DNA of 64,000 nt from an uncultured Mycoplasmatota bacterium (GTDB lineage Bacteria > Bacillota_I > Bacilli_A > RF39 > UBA660), in assembly GCA_937944975.1 (NCBI GenBank), contig CALEBF010000014.1:186001-250000 (forward strand), given 5' to 3'. Both the position numbers and the translations under genes were made by a program. Shown here in pieces: positions 25,021 to 34,487 of the stretch (positions are counted from its first letter, which is position 1; the number at the start of each line of letters is the position of its first letter). The notes beneath the pieces were generated by a model. The model was not told the DNA's origin. It worked only from the letters and a program-made list of their open reading frames with translations, and ran no database searches.

Positions 25021-25611
25021 ATGGGACATTATTTTGAAAACGATGCAGACTTGAAAAGTGACAAACGAAAGACGAAAATTCGAATTCGAAATCTAGAATA
25101 TACATTTTATACGGATTCTGGTGTATTTGCTAAAAAAGGCTTGGATTTAGGAACGCATATTTTATTAGATACGATTCCACTAGAAAAATGGGGTGGAAAT
25201 ATTTTAGATTTGGGATGCGGATATGGTCCAATTGGAATTTGCATCAAAAAAGAACGACCTAGTGTTATGGTAGATATGTCCGATGTAAACGAAAGGGCGT
25301 TGTCACTTGCTTTAGAAAATGCAAAATCAAACAATGTGAATGTAAATGTTTTTGAAAGTAATGGGTACGAAAAAATCGACAAGAAATATGATGTCATTGT
25401 AAGTAATCCACCAATTCGTGTGGGAAAAGAAATTCTTTATCAGTTATTGTTTGGTGCGAAGGAACATTTGAAAGATCGTGGCGAGTTATGGATCGTGATT
25501 CATAAGGATCAAGGAGCGAAAAGTACCGCGAAAGCGTTAGAAAAAGAATATGAAGTGGAAATAAAAAATAAATCGCGTGGTTTTTTTATAATTCGGGCAG
25601 TGAAGCGTTGA
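25021..25611 (+). CDS. Class I SAM methyltransferase, RsmC/YbxB type
   Basis: A 196-aa Rossmann methyltransferase. Starts GHYFENDADLKSDKRK, contains the SAM loop ILDLGCGYGPIGI (about residues 61-73), acidic VDMSDVNERAL and the catalytic-type NPPIRVGK (about residues 130-137), as in RsmC/YbxB proteins that modify 16S rRNA guanine N2. Position between rplL and rpoB is the same as ybxB in Bacillus. Ribosome site AGGGATGAT. The rpoB promoter lies over its stop codon. Confidence 0.88.
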   Translation: MGHYFENDADLKSDKRKTKIRIRNLEYTFYTDSGVFAKKGLDLGTHILLDTIPLEKWGGNILDLGCGYGPIGICIKKERPSVMVDMSDVNERALSLALENAKSNNVNVNVFESNGYEKIDKKYDVIVSNPPIRVGKEILYQLLFGAKEHLKDRGELWIVIHKDQGAKSTAKALEKEYEVEIKNKSRGFFIIRAVKR

Positions 25612-25636
25612 CAATTTGCACGTGTTCTGCTAAAAT
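25608..25636 (+). promoter_or_regulatory. rpoBC promoter
   Basis: TTGACA (25608-25613), 17-base spacer, TAAAAT (25631-25636). The -35 contains the TGA stop codon of the methyltransferase gene. Confidence 0.85.
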
Positions 25637-25708
25637 TATAAATTGGCGACATGTACTTATGAAGAGTATATGTAATTTGTGTTTTACGATAGGTATAGGG
25701 GTGAATAA

Positions 25709-28700
25709 ATGGCTTACACAGTACAAAAATATGGTGATCACCGTGAAAGAAGAAATTACGCAAAAACTAAAAACGCAATTGAACTCGGTAATTTGCTAGA
25801 AATTCAAAAAAAATCTTATGATTGGTTTATTACGAAAGGGATTCAAGAGGTATTCGACGATATTTTTCCAGTAGAGAGTTTTACTGGAAATCTTTCGCTT
25901 GAATTTGGGGAGTATTCTTTCGAAGAACCAAGATATTCGATGAAAGGTTGCAAGGAAAGATATGCAACTTATGCTGCACCTTTAAAGGTACAAGCAAGAC
26001 TTTTCAACCAAGAAACAGGAGAAGTCAAAGAACAAGAAATCTACTTGGGAGATATGCCGATTATGACGGAGAGTGGTACGTTCATTATCAATGGTGCAGA
26101 ACGTGTTATCGTCTCTCAATTAGTACGTAGTCCAAGTGCATACTATGGACGTGAAATCGACAAGAACGAACGTGTTGTCGTTACAAGTCAAATTATTCCA
26201 ACGAGAGGAACATGGTTAGAGTACGAAACAGATGCGAGAGATGTCATCTACGTTCGTATCGACCGTACGAGAAAAGTTCCAATCACGACGTTACTACGTG
26301 CATTAGGACTTTCAAACGATGAGGATATTATCGCTTTATTTGGAGAAGATCCATATCTTGAAAGAACTTTAGAAAAAGATGCAAACAAGAATAAAGATGA
26401 AGCGTTAATTGATATTCACTCAAAGTTACGCCCAGGGGAGCCATCTACATTAGATAGTGCGAAGAACCAATTAATCAGTCGTTTCTTCGATTCTTTCCGC
26501 TATGATTTAGCGCGTGTTGGACGTTATAAGTTCAATCGCAAGTTAGATGTTTGCGATCGTTTACTCGGATGTAAATTAGCGCAAGATATCATCGTAGATG
26601 GAGAGACGAAATTCGAAAAAGGTACACTTGTTACAAAAGAAGTACTTGCTGAATTACGTGGTATCATGAGTGCTGGATATGGTGTAAAAGAAGTTGCAAT
26701 TAACGAAGATTTAGATACTTATAACAAAGTGCAAATCGTAGAAGTTTACTCTAAGAAAAATCCAGAGAAGATCGTTCGTATCATTGGTAATGATCAAACA
26801 ATCGACGTGAAACGTTTAACGATTTCAGATGTATACGCATCTGTGTCATATTATTTAAATTTACTTGAAGGAATCGGATCATTTGACGAGATTGATCACT
26901 TGTCAAATCGTCGTGTACGTCAAGTAGGAGAACTTTTACAAAATCAATTCCGTATTGGAATTAGCCGTATTGAAAGAGTAATCCGTGATAGAATGTCAAC
27001 ACAAGATATAGAAGAGGTAACTCCAAAATCTTTGATTAACATTCGACCATTAACAGCTAGTATTAAAGAATTCTTTGGTAGTAGTCAGTTATCACAATTC
27101 ATGGATCAAACAAATCCAGTAGCAGAGCTAACGAACAAACGTCGTTTATCTAGCTTAGGACCTGGTGGTTTATCTCGAGATCGTGCGGGAATGGAAGTAC
27201 GTGACGTTAACCCATCTCACTATGGACGTCTTTGTCCAATCGAATCACCGGAAGGACCAAACATCGGACTTATCACATCACTTTCAAGTTATGCGAAAGT
27301 AAATGATTATGGATTTATCATGACACCATATCGTCGTGTGGATCATTTAAAATTAACAGACGATATTGTATATATGACTGCTGATGAAGAGTTGGATTAC
27401 AATATAGCAACTGCAACGGTTGCAGTAGAGGACGGAAAGATCGTTGAAAAACGAGTTCCAGTTCGTTATCGTGGTGAAAATATCATGGTAAATGCAGAAG
27501 AAGTAGACTACATGGACGTATCACCACAACAAGTTGTTTCTATTACGACGAGTGCAATTCCATTCTTGGAACATGACGACGGAAAACGTGCCCTCATGGG
27601 ATCTAACATGCAACGTCAAGCAATTCCACTTTTAAAAACGGAAGCACCTCGTGTAGGTACGGGAGTAGAAGCAATTGCTGCAAGAGACTCTGGTGCTGTT
27701 GTCATGGCAAAAGCAGATGGAGTTGTCGATTATGTAGATGCTCGTAAAATTGTCGTAAAGACAATGGGTGGAACAGATACATATTATTTAAATGGATTTG
27801 AACGTTCTAACAATGGGACTTGTTATCATCAAGTACCAATTGTAAAAACAGGAGAAAAGGTAACTAAGGGAATGGTAATTGCCGATGGACCAAGCACAGA
27901 CAAAGGTGAAATTGCCCTTGGTAAAAACGTTACAGTAGCATTTATGAACTACAATGGATACAACTACGAGGATGCCGTAATCTTAAATGAACGTTTAGTA
28001 AAAGATGATGTTTATACATCTATTCACATTCAAGATTATCAAATTGAATGTCGCGATACGAAGTTAGGACCAGAAGAGTTTACGAGAGATATTCCAAACG
28101 TAAGTGAGGAAGCACGTAAAAACTTGGATGAAAATGGTATTATCCGTATCGGAACAGAAGTCAAAGATGACGATATCTTAGTTGGTAAAGTAACGCCAAA
28201 AGGAATGGCAGAACTTACGAGCGAAGAGAAATTATTACATGCGATCTTTGGAGAGAAGACACGTGAAGTACGTGATACATCTCTACGTGTACCACATGGT
28301 GGAGAAGGAATCGTTCACGATATCAAGATCTTTACAAAAGAAGATAGCGATGAACTTCCAGCAGGTGTATCTAAGATCGTTCGTGTATACATTGTTCAAA
28401 AACGTAAGATTAGCGTTGGAGATAAAATGGCAGGACGCCATGGTAACAAAGGTGTTATTTCCCTTATCTTACCAGAGGAAGACATGCCATACTTACCAGA
28501 TGGTAGACCAGTTGACATCTTGTTAAACCCACTTGGAGTACCATCGCGAATGAACATTGGTCAGATTTTAGAGATGCATTTAGGATATGCTGCACAATCT
28601 TTAGATTGTTATATGGCAACACCAGTATTCGATGGTGCAAATCGTGAAGAAATCATTGATGCACTTCGCGAAGCAGGTCTTCCAGAAGATGGAAAAGAAT

Positions 28701-29338
28701 GGCTACATGATGGACGTACTGGAGAATTATTTGATAATCGTATTAGTGTTGGTGTTATGTACATGATTAAACTCCATCACATGGTTGACGATAAATTACA
28801 TGCACGTTCTACTGGACCATATTCACTCGTTACACAACAACCTCTTGGAGGAAAAGCGCAATTTGGTGGTCAACGTTTTGGAGAGATGGAAGTTTGGGCA
28901 CTTTACGCTTATGGTGCTGCTCACGTCTTAAAAGAAATGATGACAATTAAATCTGATGACGTCGTCGGACGTGTCAAAGTGTATGAAGCATTAGTAAAAG
29001 GAACACCGATTCCAAAATCAGGAATTCCAGAATCATTCCGCGTATTAATTAAAGAGTTCCAAGCATTAGGACTTGATATTACTGTTCTCGATCAAGATGG
29101 AAATTATAAAGAGTTGAAAGAGCTTGAAGAAGAAGATGACGAGCCTTATTTATCAACTGATAAAATCGAGAAGAATGCAACTCCAGAAGAAGTTGTAGAG
29201 GAACCGAGTGAAGATATGGATGATGAGGAAAACGAATTTGAAGATGAATTAGATGAAATGGACGATGAAGATATCGAACCAACGGATGATGAAATTGATG
29301 CATTAGAAAATGATATGATAGAGGAGGATGAGGATTAA
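25709..29338 (+). CDS. rpoB: RNA polymerase beta subunit
   Basis: A 1209-aa protein. The rifampicin-pocket region is visible (FFGSSQLSQFMDQTNPVAEL, then LSSLGPGGLSRDRAG), as are NMQRQAIPLL, DGYNYEDA-like GYNYEDAVILNE, GDKMAGRHGNKG and LGGKAQFGGQRFGEMEVWAL. The S-S-Q-L-S-Q-F-M-D motif has the usual rifampicin-sensitive residues at the positions I can read. The C-terminus carries an extra tail of about 65 residues dominated by Asp and Glu. Start ATG 25709 with GGGGTG upstream. Its stop overlaps rpoC by one base (TAATG). Confidence 0.98.
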   Translation: MAYTVQKYGDHRERRNYAKTKNAIELGNLLEIQKKSYDWFITKGIQEVFDDIFPVESFTGNLSLEFGEYSFEEPRYSMKGCKERYATYAAPLKVQARLFNQETGEVKEQEIYLGDMPIMTESGTFIINGAERVIVSQLVRSPSAYYGREIDKNERVVVTSQIIPTRGTWLEYETDARDVIYVRIDRTRKVPITTLLRALGLSNDEDIIALFGEDPYLERTLEKDANKNKDEALIDIHSKLRPGEPSTLDSAKNQLISRFFDSFRYDLARVGRYKFNRKLDVCDRLLGCKLAQDIIVDGETKFEKGTLVTKEVLAELRGIMSAGYGVKEVAINEDLDTYNKVQIVEVYSKKNPEKIVRIIGNDQTIDVKRLTISDVYASVSYYLNLLEGIGSFDEIDHLSNRRVRQVGELLQNQFRIGISRIERVIRDRMSTQDIEEVTPKSLINIRPLTASIKEFFGSSQLSQFMDQTNPVAELTNKRRLSSLGPGGLSRDRAGMEVRDVNPSHYGRLCPIESPEGPNIGLITSLSSYAKVNDYGFIMTPYRRVDHLKLTDDIVYMTADEELDYNIATATVAVEDGKIVEKRVPVRYRGENIMVNAEEVDYMDVSPQQVVSITTSAIPFLEHDDGKRALMGSNMQRQAIPLLKTEAPRVGTGVEAIAARDSGAVVMAKADGVVDYVDARKIVVKTMGGTDTYYLNGFERSNNGTCYHQVPIVKTGEKVTKGMVIADGPSTDKGEIALGKNVTVAFMNYNGYNYEDAVILNERLVKDDVYTSIHIQDYQIECRDTKLGPEEFTRDIPNVSEEARKNLDENGIIRIGTEVKDDDILVGKVTPKGMAELTSEEKLLHAIFGEKTREVRDTSLRVPHGGEGIVHDIKIFTKEDSDELPAGVSKIVRVYIVQKRKISVGDKMAGRHGNKGVISLILPEEDMPYLPDGRPVDILLNPLGVPSRMNIGQILEMHLGYAAQSLDCYMATPVFDGANREEIIDALREAGLPEDGKEWLHDGRTGELFDNRISVGVMYMIKLHHMVDDKLHARSTGPYSLVTQQPLGGKAQFGGQRFGEMEVWALYAYGAAHVLKEMMTIKSDDVVGRVKVYEALVKGTPIPKSGIPESFRVLIKEFQALGLDITVLDQDGNYKELKELEEEDDEPYLSTDKIEKNATPEEVVEEPSEDMDDEENEFEDELDEMDDEDIEPTDDEIDALENDMIEEDED

Positions 29339-32300
29339 TGAACGTAGATAACTTTGAAGGGTTAAGAATTGCGATTGCCTCACCTGAAAAAATCAGATCA
29401 TGGTCTTATGGTGAAGTAAAAAAAGCTGAGACGATTAACTATCGTACATTAAAGCCAGAACGAGATGGATTGTTCTGTGAGAGAATCTTTGGACCGACAA
29501 AAGATTATGAATGTGCCTGTGGAAAATACAAACGTTTACGTTATAAAAACATCGTTTGTGACCGTTGTGGGGTAGAAGTAACGAAGAGTAAAGTACGTCG
29601 TGAGCGTATGGGACATATCGAACTTGCAACACCAGTAAGCCACATTTGGTTCTTTAAAGGAGTACCATCTCGTATGGGGCTTGTTCTTGACATGTCACCA
29701 CGTGATTTAGAGGAAGTATTATACTTCGTCTCTTACGTGGTACTTGATCCAGGAGCAGCACCTTTAGAGAAAAAACAGACGATTTCTGATAAAGAATATC
29801 GTGCTTACTATGAAAAATATGGAAATACATTCCGCGTTGGAATGGGAGCAGAAGCAATTAAGGAATTACTTGCCGATGTCAATGTAGAAGAAGAAGCTGC
29901 AGCTCTTAAAAAAGAAATCGACGAGATTAAAGATAGTCAAAGTCAAAGACGTATTCGTTTAATCAAACGTTTGGATGTATTAAATGCATTCGTTTCATCA
30001 GGAAACAAACCAGAATGGATGATTTTGGATGCACTTCCAGTCATTCCACCTGAAATCCGTCCGATGATTCAATTAGATGGTGGACGTTTTGCGACAAGTG
30101 ATTTAAACGACTTATATCGTCGTGTTATCAATCGTAACAATCGTTTGAAAAAATTGATGGATCTCGGAGCGCCTAGCATCATCATTCAAAATGAAAAACG
30201 TATGCTACAGGAAGCTGTCGATGCATTATTCGATAATGGTCGTCGTGGACGTAATATTACAGGACCTGGAAATAGACCTTTGAAATCACTTTCTAGTATG
30301 TTAAAAGGAAAACAAGGACGTTTCCGTCAAAACTTACTTGGAAAGCGTGTCGACTATTCAGGACGTTCTGTTATCGTCGTTGGACCGACGCTTAAAATGT
30401 ATCAATGCGGTATTCCAAAAGAGATGGCACTTGAGTTATTTAAACCGCATGTCATCCATGGATTGGTATCAAAAGAAATTGCAAGTAATATCAAAGCTGC
30501 AAAACGCATGATTGAAAATCAAGACGAACGCGTATGGGATATCGTCGAAGAAGTCATCAAAGAGCACCCGGTTATGTTAAACCGTGCTCCAACACTTCAC
30601 AGACTTGGTATCCAAGCATTCGAACCAAAACTAATCGACGGACGCGCAATTCGTTTGCATCCACTTGTATGTGCGGCATTTAACGCCGACTTCGATGGAG
30701 ACCAAATGGCCGTTCACGTTCCAATTACAGAAGAAGCACAAGCAGAAGCTAGAATCTTGATGCTTGGTGCGAACAATATCTTGTCACCTAAGGATGGAAA
30801 ACCGATCGTAACTCCTGGGCAGGATATGGTACTTGGAAATTATTATTTAACGATGGAAAAAGCTGGATTAGAAGGAGAAGGACGCGTTTTCAAAGATGAG
30901 AACGAAGCCTTGATGGCTTACGAGAGAAGAGAGATTACACTTCATACTCGTGTTGCTATTCCAGCACGTAGTTTCAAACACAAAATCTTCCCTGATAACT
31001 ACCTAGATAAATATTTAGTAACAACCCCAGGTAAATTAATTTTCAATGAGATTTTCCCTGATACATTCCAATATATCAACGATGGATCAGCAGAAAACTT
31101 TGAGAAAGTTACGCCAAGTAAATATTTCTTACCGATGGGAACCGACATTAAAAAAGCAATTAGTGAAATGCCACTTGTTACACCTTTAAATAAAGGTGCA
31201 CTTGGAAAAGTTATCGCACAGATTTACAAGCGTTATCAAACGACAGAAACTTCAGTAATGCTTGATAAATTAAAAGACTTAGGATTTAAGTATTCTACGT
31301 TATCTGGTATTTCTATTTCTATTTCAGACGTTGTAGAAAGCGAAGATAAAAAAGAAATCCTAGAGGAAAGCCAAGCGATGGTAGACCAAGTAAATAAACA
31401 ATTTAAACGTGGTTTAATTACAGATAATGAACGTTATGAAAAAGTTGTAGATATCTGGACAAAAGCAAAATTAAAAGTACAAGATGGACTTGAAAAATGG
31501 TTGAAAGAACATCCAGATAACTCTATTGCGACGATGATTAGTTCAAAAGCGCGTGGAGATCTTGGAAGTTATACTCAGCTTGTTGGTATGCGTGGACTTT
31601 TCGCAAAACCAAGTGGAGGACAAGTAGAAATCCCAGTTACATCTTCCTTCAGTGAAGGAATGCAAATTTCTGAGTTCTTCTTATCTACTCACGGTGCTCG
31701 TAAAGGAGCCGTAGATACCGCTTTAAAAACAGCTGAAGCTGGATACTTAACACGTCGTTTAGTTGATGTTGTACAAGATATTATTGTAAAAGAAGAAGAT
31801 TGTGGTACGGAAGATGGTGTACTTGCAGAAGCATTCATCAATGAAAACGATGGTACAGTAATCGAATCATTACAAGATCGTATCGTAGGACGTTATACGA
31901 GCAAGAAAGTTATTCACCCAGAGACAAAAGAAATGATCGTAGACAGAAATACGTATATTACTGAACAAATTGCAGATAAGATTATGGCCGCAGGAATTAC
32001 GAAAGTTCCAATTCGTACAGTTCTTACATGTAAGACACACCAAGGTGTATGTCAAAAATGTTACGGACGTAACCTTGCAACTGGTTCTGTTGTAGAAACG
32101 GGAGAAGCAGTTGGAATCATGGCAGCACAATCTATCGGAGAACCGGGTACACAGCTTACAATGAGAAACTTCAACACAGGTGGAGTTGCTGGTGGAGACG
32201 ATATTACACAAGGTCTTCCTCGTGTCGAAGAAGTATTCGAAGCACGTAATCCAAAAGGAAAGGCAACAATCTCTGAAATCAACGGTGTTGTATCTAATAT

Positions 32301-32976
32301 CGAAGAAGAAAATGGTAAATTTATTATCAGTGTTAAAAATGATGTAGAGACAAAACAACATACAAGTAATTATGGAGCAAAACTTGCTGTTGAAAAAGGT
32401 GAAGAAGTCAAAGCTGGACAGCGTTTAACGCTTGGGGCAATTAATCCAAAAGAGTTACTCGTTGTAACAGATCCAATTACAGTACAACAATATATTTTGA
32501 TGGAAATTCAAAAGGTTTATCGTGGTCAAGGTGTAGATATTTCTGATAAGCACGTAGAGATCATGGCAAAACGTATGATTTCAAAAATTAAGATTATTAA
32601 CTCTGGAAGTTCCTTATTCTTGCCAGGAACGATGGTTAACATTAATGAATTTACAGAAGTTAATAAAGAGCTTATCTTAGAAGGAAAAATTCCAGCAACT
32701 GGTAGACCAGTGTTACTGGGAATCACGAAAGCTTCTTTGGAAACAGATTCCTTCTTATCAGCTGCATCTTTCCAAGAGACGACAAGAATCTTAACAGATG
32801 CTGCAATTCATGGTAAGGTAGATCATTTAACAGGATTAAAAGAAAACGTTATTATTGGTAAGTTAATTCCTGCTGGTACAGGGGCAAAACAATATAGAAA
32901 CTCTGAATTCACACTAGAAAATGATTTACTTAACGAGGAACCATTAGAAGCATTAGAACAAGAGTTGATGGATTAG
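29338..32976 (+). CDS. rpoC: RNA polymerase beta' subunit
   Basis: A 1212-aa protein. Visible are the N-terminal zinc site (CACGKYKRLRYKNIVCDRCG), the invariant catalytic motif NADFDGDQMAVH that holds the active Mg, the bridge/trigger region (SQLVGMRGLFAKPSG), and a second zinc site (CKTHQGVCQKCYG) followed by GEAVGIMAAQSIGEPGTQLTMRNFNTGG. Translationally coupled to rpoB. No insertion or split, and the usual Firmicutes size. Followed by a strong terminator. Confidence 0.98.
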   Translation: MNVDNFEGLRIAIASPEKIRSWSYGEVKKAETINYRTLKPERDGLFCERIFGPTKDYECACGKYKRLRYKNIVCDRCGVEVTKSKVRRERMGHIELATPVSHIWFFKGVPSRMGLVLDMSPRDLEEVLYFVSYVVLDPGAAPLEKKQTISDKEYRAYYEKYGNTFRVGMGAEAIKELLADVNVEEEAAALKKEIDEIKDSQSQRRIRLIKRLDVLNAFVSSGNKPEWMILDALPVIPPEIRPMIQLDGGRFATSDLNDLYRRVINRNNRLKKLMDLGAPSIIIQNEKRMLQEAVDALFDNGRRGRNITGPGNRPLKSLSSMLKGKQGRFRQNLLGKRVDYSGRSVIVVGPTLKMYQCGIPKEMALELFKPHVIHGLVSKEIASNIKAAKRMIENQDERVWDIVEEVIKEHPVMLNRAPTLHRLGIQAFEPKLIDGRAIRLHPLVCAAFNADFDGDQMAVHVPITEEAQAEARILMLGANNILSPKDGKPIVTPGQDMVLGNYYLTMEKAGLEGEGRVFKDENEALMAYERREITLHTRVAIPARSFKHKIFPDNYLDKYLVTTPGKLIFNEIFPDTFQYINDGSAENFEKVTPSKYFLPMGTDIKKAISEMPLVTPLNKGALGKVIAQIYKRYQTTETSVMLDKLKDLGFKYSTLSGISISISDVVESEDKKEILEESQAMVDQVNKQFKRGLITDNERYEKVVDIWTKAKLKVQDGLEKWLKEHPDNSIATMISSKARGDLGSYTQLVGMRGLFAKPSGGQVEIPVTSSFSEGMQISEFFLSTHGARKGAVDTALKTAEAGYLTRRLVDVVQDIIVKEEDCGTEDGVLAEAFINENDGTVIESLQDRIVGRYTSKKVIHPETKEMIVDRNTYITEQIADKIMAAGITKVPIRTVLTCKTHQGVCQKCYGRNLATGSVVETGEAVGIMAAQSIGEPGTQLTMRNFNTGGVAGGDDITQGLPRVEEVFEARNPKGKATISEINGVVSNIEEENGKFIISVKNDVETKQHTSNYGAKLAVEKGEEVKAGQRLTLGAINPKELLVVTDPITVQQYILMEIQKVYRGQGVDISDKHVEIMAKRMISKIKIINSGSSLFLPGTMVNINEFTEVNKELILEGKIPATGRPVLLGITKASLETDSFLSAASFQETTRILTDAAIHGKVDHLTGLKENVIIGKLIPAGTGAKQYRNSEFTLENDLLNEEPLEALEQELMD

Positions 32977-33002
32977 AAGAACGAAAGTTCTTCTTTTTTT
33001 TG
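32976..33002 (+). terminator. rpoBC terminator
   Basis: GAAGAAC - GAAA - GTTCTTC hairpin with eight or nine T residues; the stem begins at the last base of the rpoC stop. Confidence 0.93.
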
Positions 33003-33010
33003 GTTATTCT

Positions 33011-33038
33011 TTGCAACTACCATGTTTTATGATACAAT
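33011..33038 (+). promoter_or_regulatory. Promoter of the signal-peptidase/AAA+ operon
   Basis: TTGCAA (33011-33016), 16-base spacer, TACAAT (33033-33038), right after the rpoC terminator. It probably drives the genes from 33056 to 39290, which are nearly all overlapping or closely spaced. Confidence 0.65.
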
Positions 33039-33055
33039 AATTATGGTGATAGTAG

Positions 33056-33559
33056 ATGAGAATCGCAAAGTATATCGGAATAACCTGTTACACGATAATC
33101 ATACTTGTAACAACTTTTTTCTTGTTTACCTTTAATCAATTTTCAGATAGTGAGATTGGAAATACGACGATTGTTGGATTATCTGAAAAATGTGGGGATA
33201 TGAGTGCCGGAAGCTTGCTTGTTGGTAAAAAGGAAATTGCATCGATTCAAAAAGGTGATAAAATTGTTTATTACAATACGGAAAACGGAAGACATAAAGT
33301 AGATGTTGCGCAAGTAGAAGGTGTGATGAAGACAAACGAGAAAGAATATACTTACGTGATTCATGATGGCTTATTTTTATCGAGCGAATATTTAATCGGA
33401 GAAGTAAATCAAGTGGGAAGTGTTCCATTTCTTGGTTATCTCTATCGGATTTTTACGAGTAAGCTAGGGTATTTTTTACTAATTATGTTGCCAATTATGA
33501 TTGTTTTTATTACTCTTGTGCGAAAATATAGGAAAACATTATATCATGCAAAAAATTAG
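33056..33559 (+). CDS. Divergent SipW-like signal peptidase homologue (catalytic motif altered)
   Basis: A 167-aa membrane protein with the SipW layout: N-terminal helix (about 8-27), an outer domain, and a C-terminal helix (about 138-160). The stretch VGLSEKCGDMSAGSLLVG occupies the place of the catalytic Ser-Met-x-Pro motif, but Ser-Met and Pro are missing; Ser43 and His80 (GRHKV) may be remnants. It is close in sequence to 51039 (shared ending SSEYLIGEV ... LGYFLLIMLP). It overlaps the next gene by 14 bases. It may be an inactive chaperone, a regulator, or an enzyme with changed specificity. Family by architecture; activity doubtful. Confidence 0.7.
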   Translation: MRIAKYIGITCYTIIILVTTFFLFTFNQFSDSEIGNTTIVGLSEKCGDMSAGSLLVGKKEIASIQKGDKIVYYNTENGRHKVDVAQVEGVMKTNEKEYTYVIHDGLFLSSEYLIGEVNQVGSVPFLGYLYRIFTSKLGYFLLIMLPIMIVFITLVRKYRKTLYHAKN

Positions 33560-34475
33560 AGTTAAACGTCTTACGAAGCTTCAACGTGGAATCGTAGCAA
33601 TTGTTGGAATTTTAGCGTTTCTAACTGTAGGGTTTACACTAGGACGTTTTGTTTATTATCAGGTGTTAAATTTTTACTTTCGTACACAAAATTTTTATTT
33701 TGAAAGTGACAAGTTAACTCAAGATGGTGCGAATTATTCGCTTGATTATTGGAATGGAGTTGATCCATACAATATCATCATTAATTTAAATAGTTTTAAA
33801 AACAATCATTTGAAAAGTGATAGTGACATTGATTATAAAGTCTCTCTTAACTGTTCTAGTGCTGTCATATGTAATAGTACAAAAGAATCGGGGACGATTT
33901 ATCATGACAGTAATAACGATCAATTTATCGTAACGATTACACCAACACAGACATTTAAAGATGGCGATAGTGTCGTTGCAGAAATTGTCGCAGAATCTGT
34001 TAGTCCCTATCACAAGAAACTATCGGCTCAATTCAAGCTAGTTGTAGGAACATATGGACTGAGTCATGAAATTATCGATGCTGAAAATGATGTTTATCTA
34101 GAAGTGAAAGTGACAAATACATTGTTGTTTTATACTGTAAAAGAAGCGTTTGGCTCTTATCAGTTGGGAGAACAGCTAACGATTGCAGAGTATAATGCAC
34201 TGAATGAAAATGATAAGAAAAAGTGTGTGTCTGCAAGTATTACGTTATCATTTGATCCGAACGTCGTATATGTTGATAATAACAGTACAACGTTTCTACA
34301 TGGTTATGATATAAAAACTGAGAAGTTGAATAGCTATGATTATATCAATCAATTTACGTTTGATATGGAAGCATCAAGTAGTAGTATGGTGCGTTTTTAT
34401 AAAAAGGATGTTACGAAGGATTATTCGAGCGATGGAAGTAGCAATGGGGTAGTGAAGGTCGAATATCGTTACTAG
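33546..34475 (+). CDS. Exported membrane-anchored or SipW-processed surface protein
   Basis: A 309-aa protein: basic N-terminus, one hydrophobic helix (about residues 16-36, IVAIVGILAFLTVGFTLG), then an outer region rich in Asn, Ser, Asp and Tyr that looks all-beta. Two Cys (NCSSAVICNS, about residues 101 and 107) could form a disulphide. The start was chosen at ATG 33546, inside the preceding signal-peptidase-like gene (14-base overlap), over the upstream in-frame ATG at 33501. The gene pairing suggests it is handled by that homologue. The Ig-like appearance and N-terminal helix resemble other exported proteins of this region, but I recognise no family. Confidence 0.65.
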   Translation: MQKIRVKRLTKLQRGIVAIVGILAFLTVGFTLGRFVYYQVLNFYFRTQNFYFESDKLTQDGANYSLDYWNGVDPYNIIINLNSFKNNHLKSDSDIDYKVSLNCSSAVICNSTKESGTIYHDSNNDQFIVTITPTQTFKDGDSVVAEIVAESVSPYHKKLSAQFKLVVGTYGLSHEIIDAENDVYLEVKVTNTLLFYTVKEAFGSYQLGEQLTIAEYNALNENDKKKCVSASITLSFDPNVVYVDNNSTTFLHGYDIKTEKLNSYDYINQFTFDMEASSSSMVRFYKKDVTKDYSSDGSSNGVVKVEYRY

Positions 34476-34487
34476 GAGTTGGTATAG

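Noticed and set aside
25608..25799. 63-codon frame overlapping the rpoB promoter and start
   Set aside because: Contains the rpoB promoter and ribosome site; no conserved sequence.
31870..32361. 163-codon open frame on the minus strand inside rpoC
   Set aside because: Complete overlap with a strongly conserved part of rpoC, low-complexity Cys/Phe/Asn-rich translation and no ribosome site; a shadow of rpoC codon usage.
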